From positions 1 through 21,740 of the forward strand of contig JAJQCX010000202.1 of the NCBI GenBank assembly GCA_021202495.1: a stretch of 21,740 nt of DNA, written 5' to 3'. The notes under the pieces were generated by a model, which was not told the origin of the DNA, made no database searches, and saw only the letters and a list, made by a program, of their open reading frames with translations. Of the stretch, positions 15,235 through 21,740 are shown in pieces. The stretch is from Clostridia bacterium. Its GTDB lineage: Bacteria; Bacillota; Clostridia; UMGS1883. Numbering within the stretch: the first letter of the stretch is position 1; each line of letters begins with the position of its first letter. The position numbers and the translations under genes are program-made.

Positions 15235-17145
15235 TCACACCTCGATTTCATCCAATTCTTTTTGCCAGAGGGCAAAGGAGGCGTCGCTGGGCATACGCCA
15301 GTCGCCGCGCGGAGAGATGGCGACGGAGCCGACCTTGGGACCGTCGGGGATGCACGAGCGTTTAAACTGTGAGGCGAAAAAGCGGCGCGTAAACGCGGAA
15401 AGCCATTTCTTAATCGTTGCACTGTCGTAGGACGGAAATGCGCGGCACGCCAAACGAAAGAGCTTTTTCGGCGTGAAGCCGAAGCGCAGCATGTAATAGA
15501 GGAAAAAGTCGTGCAGCTCATAGGGACCGATGATGTCCTCCGTCGCCTGAGAAATTTCGCCGTCCTTGGGCGGGAGAAGCTCGGGGGAGACGGGGGTTTG
15601 AAGAATGTCGGAGAGGCACGCCGCAAGAGAAGCGTCCGAAACGGAGGCGTAATATGCCACAAGGTGGCGGACAAGAGTTTTTGGAACGGAGGCGTTGACG
15701 GCGTACATTGACATGTGGTCGCCGTTATACGTCGCCCAGCCCATGGCAAATTCCGAAAGGTCGCCGGTGCCTATGACAAGACCGTTGTTTTTATTGGCAA
15801 CGTCCATGAGAACCTGCGTGCGTTCGCGCGCCTGGCAGTTTTCATATGTGACATCGTGGACGCGCTCGTCCTGTCCGATGTCGAAAAAGTGGAGCTTGAC
15901 GGCGTTTTCGATGTTGATTTCTTCAAACGTTACGCCGAGAGCCTGCGCTAAGATTTGCGCGTTATTGTGCGTTCGCGCGGTTGTGCCGAAGCACGGCATT
16001 GTGACGGCGATAATTCCCTTGCGGGGGAGGTTTGCCAAATCGAACGCTTTTATCGTGACAAGAAGGGCGAGAGTGGAATCGAGCCCACCGGAAAGACCTA
16101 TGACGGCGCATTTTGACCGGGTGTGAAGAAGGCGTTTTTTGAGCCCGCAGGCTTGAATTGTCAAGATTTCTTCGCAGCGTTCGGCTAAATGCGCGGGGTC
16201 TGCGGGAACAAAGGGATGCGGGTAAAATGTGCGGGTAAGCTGTGTTTCTTCTATTTTATCGAAAGCGAAGGGAACGCGGGTGTAGCCGGTCGTAATTGTG
16301 TCAAACGTTGTATGGCGGCGGCGTTCCTCGGAGAGGCGTTCAACGTCGATTTCGGCATAGCATGTGTCGGTTGTGAAACGCTTTGTTTGGGAGAGAAGCG
16401 TGCCGTTTTCGCAAATCATGTTGTGCCCGGCGAAAACCATGTCGGTTGTTGATTCGCCATCTCCCGCCGAAGCATAGGCATAGGCGGCGATGAGGCGCGC
16501 GGACTGGTTGCGCACAAGCTCGGTTCGGTATTCGCTTTTGCCGACAAGCTCGTCGCCGGCGGAGAGATTGACGATGAGTGTTGCACCCGCAAGCGCGTGA
16601 TATGTCGAGGGCGGGAGCGGAGCCCACAAATCCTCACAGAGCTCCGCAGCAACCATGAGGTTGGGCATGTTTTCGCACTCAAACAAAATGCGGCAGCCGA
16701 ACGGCACCGTAAAGCCGCAGAGCGTTATTTCGCACATTTCGTCGGGTGCGGGCGCAAAGTGACGCAGCTCGTAATATTCGGAATAATTGGGCAAATATTT
16801 TTTCGGAACGACGCCTATAATTTTGCCGCCCTTTAAAGCGATGGCGCAGTTATAGAGCGAATTTTTGTATTCGATGGGCGCGCCGACAAAGATGAGCGCG
16901 TCGGTCGCTGCGGTTTGCTGCAAGATAAAGCGGAGCGCGTTCTTTACGCCGTTAAGCAATGTGCGCTGTAAAAAAAGGTCGTTTGAGGTGTAGCCCGTGA
17001 GACAAAGTTCGGGAAAAACGATTACTTTGGCGCCGTTTGATGCGGCTTCGAGCGCACGGGAGGCGACGTTTTGAGCGTTTAAGGCGCAGTTTGCAACCTC
17101 AATGGGGGTTGTGACCGCGGCAATTTTGATAAATCCGTCCTTCAT
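15235..17145 (-). CDS. nadE: Glutamine-dependent NAD+ synthetase
   Basis: The 636-residue enzyme makes NAD+ from deamido-NAD+, ATP and ammonia released from glutamine. The N-terminal glutaminase (nitrilase fold) shows its Glu46-Lys116-Cys170 triad in FPELCLTGY, PKKYLPNY and ELCEDLW. The C-terminal synthetase carries the ATP pyrophosphatase loop SGGLDS (352-357), followed by VIGTGDLSEFAMGWATYNGDH, cut here to its recognisable parts GTGDLSE and GWATYNGD. The total length fits the long two-domain class known from mycobacteria. AAAGGATG about eight bases upstream fixes ATG 17145, which is 13 bases after the nfo stop, so the two are co-transcribed. Final step of NAD synthesis; cytosolic. Confidence 0.96.
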   Translation of the reverse strand: MKDGFIKIAAVTTPIEVANCALNAQNVASRALEAASNGAKVIVFPELCLTGYTSNDLFLQRTLLNGVKNALRFILQQTAATDALIFVGAPIEYKNSLYNCAIALKGGKIIGVVPKKYLPNYSEYYELRHFAPAPDEMCEITLCGFTVPFGCRILFECENMPNLMVAAELCEDLWAPLPPSTYHALAGATLIVNLSAGDELVGKSEYRTELVRNQSARLIAAYAYASAGDGESTTDMVFAGHNMICENGTLLSQTKRFTTDTCYAEIDVERLSEERRRHTTFDTITTGYTRVPFAFDKIEETQLTRTFYPHPFVPADPAHLAERCEEILTIQACGLKKRLLHTRSKCAVIGLSGGLDSTLALLVTIKAFDLANLPRKGIIAVTMPCFGTTARTHNNAQILAQALGVTFEEINIENAVKLHFFDIGQDERVHDVTYENCQARERTQVLMDVANKNNGLVIGTGDLSEFAMGWATYNGDHMSMYAVNASVPKTLVRHLVAYYASVSDASLAACLSDILQTPVSPELLPPKDGEISQATEDIIGPYELHDFFLYYMLRFGFTPKKLFRLACRAFPSYDSATIKKWLSAFTRRFFASQFKRSCIPDGPKVGSVAISPRGDWRMPSDASFALWQKELDEIEV

Positions 17146-17158
17146 GGCAATTCATCCT

Positions 17159-17986
17159 TTATTTTCTGAGTGATTTTAAAAGTGATATTTCCTCGGCGTA
17201 GCCTTGAATGTCGTTCGGCGTTTCGAGGAAAAACGGGAGGTTGCGCAGCGCGGGGTGATTGATAACCCTTGCGAGAGCCTCGACGCCAAGCGACCCCTCG
17301 CCTATTTTTTCGTGCCTGTCCTTGTGGGAGGCAAAGGGATTTTTTGAATCGTTAAGGTGCACGGCTTTGAGGCGCGAAAGTCCGATGACTCGGTCAAATT
17401 CCTCCAAAACGCCGTCGAGGTTCTGCACAACGTCATAGCCCGCGTCGTAAACGTGGCAGGTATCGAAGCAGACGCCCAACTTTTCGCTGAGCTCGACAGC
17501 ATCTATAATGCGCCTTATTTCCTCAAAACGGCTGCCGACCTCGCTGCCCTTGCCCGCCATTGTTTCAAGTAAGACTGTTGTTGTCATTTCGGGGTAGAGA
17601 ACGGAGTTTAAAAGCTGCGATATTTGATCTACCGCGACATCGATTCCCTGTCCGACATGAGAGCCGGGGTGAAAATTATACATTGAATAGGGAGTTTTTT
17701 CGAGGCGTTTTATGTCATCCTCCATGGTTATGAGGGCAAAATTCCGTATTTTTTCATCGGCGGAGCAGGCGTTCAGCGTGTAGGGCGCGTGTGCCAAAAT
17801 TGTGCCGAAATTGTTTTTTGATTTTTCAAGAAAAAGCGAAACGTCGTTTTCGTCGAGAGCCTTTGCCTTGCCGCCGCGCGGATTGCGGGTGAAAAACTGA
17901 AAGGTGTTCGCTCCGATGGAAACGGCTTCGTCGTACATATGAACGTAGCCCTTTGAGGCTGAAAGATGTGCGCCGACAGTGAACAA
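17159..17986 (-). CDS. nfo: Endonuclease IV (AP endonuclease)
   Basis: The 275-residue TIM-barrel enzyme cuts DNA 5' of abasic sites during base excision repair using three zinc ions. All nine metal ligands expected from E. coli Nfo are present in order: His66, His106, Glu141, Asp175, His178, His210, Asp223, His225 and Glu255, in motifs [40 protein letters not shown] and LETPN. The start is TTG 17986, eight bases after AGGAG; no ATG fits. It is the first gene of the nfo-nadE-DUF4250-patatin run and is divergent from the flippase gene. Confidence 0.96.
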   Translation of the reverse strand: MFTVGAHLSASKGYVHMYDEAVSIGANTFQFFTRNPRGGKAKALDENDVSLFLEKSKNNFGTILAHAPYTLNACSADEKIRNFALITMEDDIKRLEKTPYSMYNFHPGSHVGQGIDVAVDQISQLLNSVLYPEMTTTVLLETMAGKGSEVGSRFEEIRRIIDAVELSEKLGVCFDTCHVYDAGYDVVQNLDGVLEEFDRVIGLSRLKAVHLNDSKNPFASHKDRHEKIGEGSLGVEALARVINHPALRNLPFFLETPNDIQGYAEEISLLKSLRK

Positions 17987-18015
17987 TTAAATCACTCCTA
18001 AAGATCATTTAGTAT

Positions 18016-18044
18016 ATGATACCATTAAAAAAGAAAAAAATCAA
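18016..18044 (-). promoter_or_regulatory. Promoter of the nfo operon
   Basis: On the minus strand TTGATT (18039-18044) and TATCAT (18016-18021) are 17 bases apart, about 30 bases before the TTG start. The spacer is T-rich. Confidence 0.75.
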
Positions 18045-18079
18045 CAAGAGAAGATATTTTTATATACGAAAAATATGTA

Positions 18080-18108
18080 TTGATTTTTTGGGGGAATGAG
18101 CATATAAT
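18080..18108 (+). promoter_or_regulatory. Promoter of the flippase-DAHP synthase pair
   Basis: TTGATT at 18080-18085 and a perfect TATAAT at 18103-18108 are 17 bases apart. Transcription starting near 18115 rules out an upstream TTG at 18108 as the flippase start. Confidence 0.82.
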
Positions 18109-18131
18109 TGAAAAACAAAGGATGTGAGGCT

Positions 18132-19757
18132 ATGGCGGAAAACAAAAGGCAGAGCTTTATGATGAATGTGCTGACTGTTTTGTGTTCGCAGGTTGTAATT
18201 AAGATTTTGGGATTTTTGTACCGCGTTGTGATGACGAATATCGAGGGCTTCGGCGATGCGGGAAACGGATATTACAATTACGGCTATCAGATTTATACGT
18301 TGCTGTTGGCAATTTCGAGCGTCGGCATACCCAACGCCATCGCAAAGCTTGTGTCGGAAAAGTGCGCGACGAATGATTTTAAGAGCGCGTACAGGATATT
18401 TAAAACGGCGCTGCTTCTCTTTGCGGTTATCGGCGGAGCGTTGTCGATAGGGCTTTTTGTGTTTGCGGAGAAGATTGCGGTTGTGATATGCCATCAGCCG
18501 AACGTGCAGTATACGCTGCGTGTGCTTGCTCCGGCAATATTTTTTGTGTCGCTGTCAAGCGTTGTGAGGGGTTTTTTCCAAGGTATGCACAACATGAAGG
18601 CGACAAGCACGAGCCAAATGCTGGAGCAGCTTTTAAAGAGTACTTCGACGATACTTATCGTTATGGCAATGGCGGGCATGGCGCCGGAATATATGGCGGC
18701 GGGCGCGACGATGGCGACGACGCTTTCGACGGCTTTGTCGCTGCTCTATTTGGCGGGCTTTTATAAGGCGAACAAAAAGGACATAAAGAAAAGACTTGAG
18801 AGCGCACCCGACATTAAAAAGACTTCGTTTTGGAAAATTGCGAAGGGCATACTTTACGTTTCAATACCGATTTCGCTCGGCTCGATTGTCTCAAGCTTAA
18901 ACAGGGTGCTCGATTTGACGACTGTTGTGCGCGGGCTCGAAAAAGCATTGGCGGATAATTTTAACACTGTTGAGGCGCTGCAGTATGAGGCAAACAGGCT
19001 TAACGGAATGTTATCGAAGGGCGACGTTATAATAAATCTGCCGCTCGCGTTAAACATTGCGTTTTCAACCGTTTTGGTGCCGACGGTTGCGGGTGCGTTG
19101 GCAAAGGGCGACAAAAAGACGGCGGGGGAGAAGGTTTCAATCTCGCTTTTGATGAGCGTTGTGATTGCGCTTCCGGCGACTGTCGGCTGTATGCTCCTCG
19201 CAAATCAGATATTCGGCATTTTGTACCCGAACGCGTCCGATGGGGCGACGCTTTTTGCGATGAGCGCGGTGACGATATTCTTCTCGGCGATAACGCAGAC
19301 AAACAGCGGAAGTTTGCAGGGCATGGGTAAAGTCTTTGTGCCGGCGATCGGGCTTTTGTGCGGCGGCGCGGTGAAGCTCATTATCAATCTGACGCTGATA
19401 CCGAATCCCGCGATAAACATATACGGCGCGCCGATAGGATCAATTTTCTGTCAGGTGATTGCGTGCGCGGTGACGTTTGTTGTTATGAAGAAAAACCTTG
19501 ATTTTAAGCTTCCGCTTGTGAAATATTTGCTGAAACCCGCCGCCGCGACAGCGGTAATGGGCGTTGTGGTTTGGCTCATTTCGCGCGGGCTTGAAAATAT
19601 ACTCGGCATGACCGTGGCAACCCTTCTTTCGATAGTTGTGGGAATTATAGTTTATGCCGTGATGCTGTTTCCGATTTTGCGCGTTTTTGACGACGACGAG
19701 TTAAAAACGCTGCCGATGGGAACGAAGCTGATAAAAATTTCGCATATAATAAGATAA
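18132..19757 (+). CDS. MOP-superfamily flippase, SpoVB/MurJ-like polysaccharide biosynthesis protein
   Basis: The 541-residue membrane protein has about fourteen hydrophobic segments. It opens with the family pattern ILGFLYRVVMTNIEG, then GNGYYNYGYQIYTLLLAISSVGIPNAI, here seen as the pieces YYNYGYQIYTLLLAIS and GIPNAIAKLV typical of SpoVB/YtgP-type exporters. These flip lipid-linked wall precursors (lipid II) or other polyprenyl-linked glycans across the cytoplasmic membrane. SpoVB acts in spore cortex synthesis, YtgP/MurJ in general wall synthesis; sequence by eye cannot separate them. I chose ATG 18132 because the TATAAT box ends at 18108, and AGGATG (18119-18124) is well spaced. The DAHP synthase gene follows after 28 bases. 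Confidence 0.9.
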   Translation: MAENKRQSFMMNVLTVLCSQVVIKILGFLYRVVMTNIEGFGDAGNGYYNYGYQIYTLLLAISSVGIPNAIAKLVSEKCATNDFKSAYRIFKTALLLFAVIGGALSIGLFVFAEKIAVVICHQPNVQYTLRVLAPAIFFVSLSSVVRGFFQGMHNMKATSTSQMLEQLLKSTSTILIVMAMAGMAPEYMAAGATMATTLSTALSLLYLAGFYKANKKDIKKRLESAPDIKKTSFWKIAKGILYVSIPISLGSIVSSLNRVLDLTTVVRGLEKALADNFNTVEALQYEANRLNGMLSKGDVIINLPLALNIAFSTVLVPTVAGALAKGDKKTAGEKVSISLLMSVVIALPATVGCMLLANQIFGILYPNASDGATLFAMSAVTIFFSAITQTNSGSLQGMGKVFVPAIGLLCGGAVKLIINLTLIPNPAINIYGAPIGSIFCQVIACAVTFVVMKKNLDFKLPLVKYLLKPAAATAVMGVVVWLISRGLENILGMTVATLLSIVVGIIVYAVMLFPILRVFDDDELKTLPMGTKLIKISHIIR

Positions 19758-19785
19758 GTTTGTAAAGTTTGGGAGTGTAGTACGA

Positions 19786-20814
19786 ATGAATATGAATTTT
19801 TTGAGAAAGCTGCCGATACCGATGGAGATAAAGGAGAAGTTTCCCATCTCGTTTGAGACGGCGCAGGTTGTGGAAAAGCGCAACATGGAGATAAAAAAAG
19901 TGTTCTCGGGCGAGAGCGACAAATTTCTTTTGATAATCGGTCCGTGCAGCGCGGACCGAGAGGACGCGGTGATGGAATATATTTACCGTCTGAAAAAGGT
20001 GCAGGACGAGGTTAAAGATAAAATCCTCATTGTGCCGCGCATTTACACGAACAAGCCGCGCACGACGGGCGAAGGGTATAAGGGAATGGCGTCTCAGCCC
20101 GACCCGCTTTCGTCGCCCGATTTGCTGGAGGGGCTCATTGCGATAAGAAGGCTCCACACCAGAGCCGTTGAGGAGACGGGCTTTACATGCGCGGATGAAA
20201 TGCTCTATCCTGAAAATCACAGATATTTGTCGGATATTTTGGGCTATGTGGCGATAGGGGCGCGCAGCGTTGAAAACCAGCAGCACCGTCTGACGGCGAG
20301 CGGAATAAACATTCCCGTCGGAATGAAGAATCCGACGGGCGGGGATTTATCGGTAATGCTCAATTCGATTGTAGCGGCGCAAAAGTGCCACACGTTCCTC
20401 TACCGCGGCTGGGAGGTTGAAACGCTCGGCAATGAGTATGCTCACGCGATACTGCGCGGATATGTGAACAAGCACGGCTCGACGATACCGAACTATCACT
20501 ACGAGGATTTGACGCTTTTGTACGAGCTTTACAGCGCGAAAAATGTGCCGAATATGTCGGTTATTATCGATACCAACCATTCAAATTCGGGCAAAAAATA
20601 TTTGGAGCAGATAAGAATTTCCGACGAAGTGCTTTCAAGCCGCCGCAGAAATAAGGACATTGAGGGATTTGTCAAGGGATTGATGATTGAAAGCTACCTT
20701 GAGGACGGCGCACAAAAGCCGGAGGAGGGCGTTTTCGGAAAGTCGATAACAGATCCGTGCCTCGGCTGGGACAAGACGGAAAGATTGATATTGGATATAG
20801 CGGACAAGTTGTGA
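19786..20814 (+). CDS. aroF: 3-deoxy-7-phosphoheptulonate (DAHP) synthase, type I
   Basis: The 342-residue enzyme joins phosphoenolpyruvate and erythrose 4-phosphate in the first step of the shikimate pathway. It matches the E. coli AroF/G/H class: metal-site GPCS at 52-55 (Cys54), PEP-binding KPRTTGEGYKG (90-100), ARSVENQQHR, GMKNPTGG and DTNHSNSGKKY. Its length is close to the 350 residues of that class and it lacks a fused chorismate mutase or ACT domain. Feedback control by an aromatic amino acid is usual in the class but cannot be specified here. ATG 19786 has GGGAG ten bases upstream; a second ATG at 19792 is spaced less well. It follows the flippase gene by 28 bases. Confidence 0.95.
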   Translation: MNMNFLRKLPIPMEIKEKFPISFETAQVVEKRNMEIKKVFSGESDKFLLIIGPCSADREDAVMEYIYRLKKVQDEVKDKILIVPRIYTNKPRTTGEGYKGMASQPDPLSSPDLLEGLIAIRRLHTRAVEETGFTCADEMLYPENHRYLSDILGYVAIGARSVENQQHRLTASGINIPVGMKNPTGGDLSVMLNSIVAAQKCHTFLYRGWEVETLGNEYAHAILRGYVNKHGSTIPNYHYEDLTLLYELYSAKNVPNMSVIIDTNHSNSGKKYLEQIRISDEVLSSRRRNKDIEGFVKGLMIESYLEDGAQKPEEGVFGKSITDPCLGWDKTERLILDIADKL

Positions 20815-20829
20815 TGAAAACTAAAGCTG

Positions 20830-20877
20830 TTTCTATTGAAAATTTATATTAAAAACCGAGAAAATTTTCAGTAGAAA
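20830..20877. repeat. 16-bp inverted repeat before the terminator
   Basis: Arms TTTCTATTGAAAATTT (20830-20845) and AAATTTTCAGTAGAAA (20862-20877) pair at 16 of 16 positions counting one G-U, with a 16-base loop. It lies between the aroF stop and the terminator. No T-run follows, so it is not a second terminator. It could stabilise the mRNA 3' end or be a remnant element. Confidence 0.7.
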
Positions 20878-20884
20878 GTCGAAA

Positions 20885-20925
20885 AACAAAATCCTCGGCG
20901 GGGTAAGCCTGCCGAGGATTTTGTT
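20885..20925. terminator. Bidirectional terminator between convergent genes
   Basis: Perfect 15-bp arms AACAAAATCCTCGGC (20885-20899) and GCCGAGGATTTTGTT (20911-20925) flank an 11-base loop. A/T-rich arm ends give a T-run on both strands. It serves aroF and the convergent reductase gene, whose stop codon begins at the end of the right arm. Confidence 0.92.
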
Positions 20926-21544
20926 ATCGTATGAAGTTCGTCTTTACGCGCTCTTCCGCTTCGGGGATTGTTATGCCGTTGTCGGAGGCGCATTTGATGG
21001 ATTTTATGAGCCATGCCATGTTGTGACCGAGCATGCGCATTGTGCGCATACCTTCAAGGTCCTGCTTTGCCTCGTCGGGGGTGTTGCCGTGAACCATGTT
21101 CCAATAAGAGGATGCGACGATGGGCATGTTGGAAATGGTGAAATATTTTGAGATTTGGTCAAGCGCGGCGGTTGTGCCTGCGCGGCGGGCGGAGGCTACG
21201 ACCGCGCCGGGCTTATACTGCATTTTGGAGCCCGCAGCGTAAAAGAGGCGGTCGAGAAAGCTCGTTATCGCGCCTGAGGCGGAGGCGTAGTGAACGGGAG
21301 TGCCGAAAACGAAGCCGTCGGCCTCGTCAAGCTTTGCGATTGTCTCGTTTACGGCGTCAGAATTGTTGACGCACTTTCCGAGCTTTGAACAGGCGCCGCA
21401 GCCCATGCAGCCGGATGTGGTTTGCCCCGCGTAAATTATTTCCGTCTCGATGCCGTCAGCGTTTAACGCGGATGCCACTTCGGAAAGCGCGGTGTAGGTG
21501 CAGCCTGCTTTGTGGGGGCTGCCGTTAATTAAAAGTACCTTCAT
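20924..21544 (-). CDS. Flavodoxin-fold NAD(P)H-dependent reductase, iron-sulfur flavoprotein-like
   Basis: The 206-residue protein begins with the NADPH-dependent FMN reductase strand-loop KVLLINGSPHKAGCT, where GSPH-K-x-G-x-T holds the FMN phosphate. A compact cysteine motif follows (Cys46, Cys49, Cys52, Cys58 in GCMGCGACSKLGKC), as in clostridial iron-sulfur flavoproteins and related multimeric flavodoxin WrbA-type proteins; a 4Fe-4S cluster is plausible. FGTPVHYASASG is the flavin-side loop. Electron transfer or detoxification of quinones or oxygen species is typical; the substrate is unknown. I chose ATG 21544 rather than 21553 because the SD AAAGG overlaps the upstream ATG and is nine bases before the second. 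It overlaps the bidirectional terminator at its 3' end. Confidence 0.88.
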   Translation of the reverse strand: MKVLLINGSPHKAGCTYTALSEVASALNADGIETEIIYAGQTTSGCMGCGACSKLGKCVNNSDAVNETIAKLDEADGFVFGTPVHYASASGAITSFLDRLFYAAGSKMQYKPGAVVASARRAGTTAALDQISKYFTISNMPIVASSYWNMVHGNTPDEAKQDLEGMRTMRMLGHNMAWLIKSIKCASDNGITIPEAEERVKTNFIR

Positions 21545-21596
21545 GGAAATCATCCTTTCAATAGATTGTATTTAAAATTTTTATAGATTATGTTTA

Positions 21597-21740
21597 TCAA
21601 GTCAAATGCTTAAAGAAAAAGCTGTCGGAAACGAGCGCGGTGAAATTGCCGCTGTCGAAGACCGATTGGACGGATTTGAACGAATTTTCAAATTCGCCCG
21701 ATGAGGCAATGATTGTGCGGAGAATTTCGTGCAGGGGTGT
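21597..21740 (-). CDS. C-terminal fragment of an unidentified gene entering from the right edge
   Basis: An open frame on the minus strand runs from the window edge to TGA at 21597-21599, giving the last 47 residues (TPLHEILRTIIASSGEFENS near its start, ending FFFKHLT). Codon choice resembles the neighbouring genes. Too little remains to name it. The reductase gene starts 52 bases downstream, so the two may be co-transcribed. Confidence 0.6.
   Translation of the reverse strand, partial: TPLHEILRTIIASSGEFENSFKSVQSVFDSGNFTALVSDSFFFKHLT

Noticed and set aside
18108..18131. Upstream TTG start of the flippase
   Set aside because: It overlaps the last base of the TATAAT box, so it would not be in the transcript.

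Overview
The window is typical of a mid-G+C Clostridia-type Firmicute, probably an anaerobic gut or rumen species. This rests on strong AGGAGG-like ribosome binding sites, sigma-A type TTGACA/TATAAT promoters, GTG/TTG starts, a SpoVB-like flippase, a DUF4250 protein, a B12-dependent MetH whose activation domain is a separate gene, and secreted arabinan-type glycosidase and lipoprotein genes. No rRNA, tRNA, CRISPR array, insertion sequence or recognisable prophage was seen.

Region 1 (1-8495, all +): a closely packed gene run. It holds a Dabb-domain protein, a lipoprotein with three Ig-like (Big_2) domains, then a methionine/one-carbon cluster: a stand-alone MetH activation (AdoMet/B12 reactivation) protein, MetH without that domain, and a homocysteine methyltransferase-MTHFR fusion. 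A secreted GH43 arabinanase-like enzyme begins 11 bases after that. The methionine genes overlap by 8 and 4 bases, so they are almost certainly translated together. MTHFR makes methyl-THF, MetH passes the methyl to homocysteine through cobalamin, and the first protein rescues oxidised cobalamin.

Region 2 (8457-8680): a dense block of six consecutive hairpins that no gene explains and that overlaps the 3' end of the GH43 gene. After it comes a well-formed promoter and a large lipoprotein (solute-binding domain plus C-terminal Ig-like domains) closed by a clear terminator, then tcdA.

Region 3 (11782-14060): a two-gene module of unknown function with its own promoter, a perfect palindrome inside that promoter, lower G+C than its neighbours and its own terminator. 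It encodes a 205-residue alpha/beta-plus-helical protein and a 502-residue protein with a possible PD-(D/E)xK-like N-terminal region, glycine-rich hydrophobic segments and a C-terminal five-residue repeat. This is the best candidate in the window for an undescribed system.

Region 4 (14105-17986, all -): nfo, nadE, a 57-residue DUF4250 gene and a patatin-like phospholipase gene, spaced like one operon and ending in a terminator. Region 5 (18080-20925): divergent from nfo, a MurJ/SpoVB-type flippase and a type I DAHP synthase, ending in a bidirectional terminator shared with a convergent iron-sulfur-flavoprotein-like reductase. The right edge holds the last 47 codons of an unidentified minus-strand gene.
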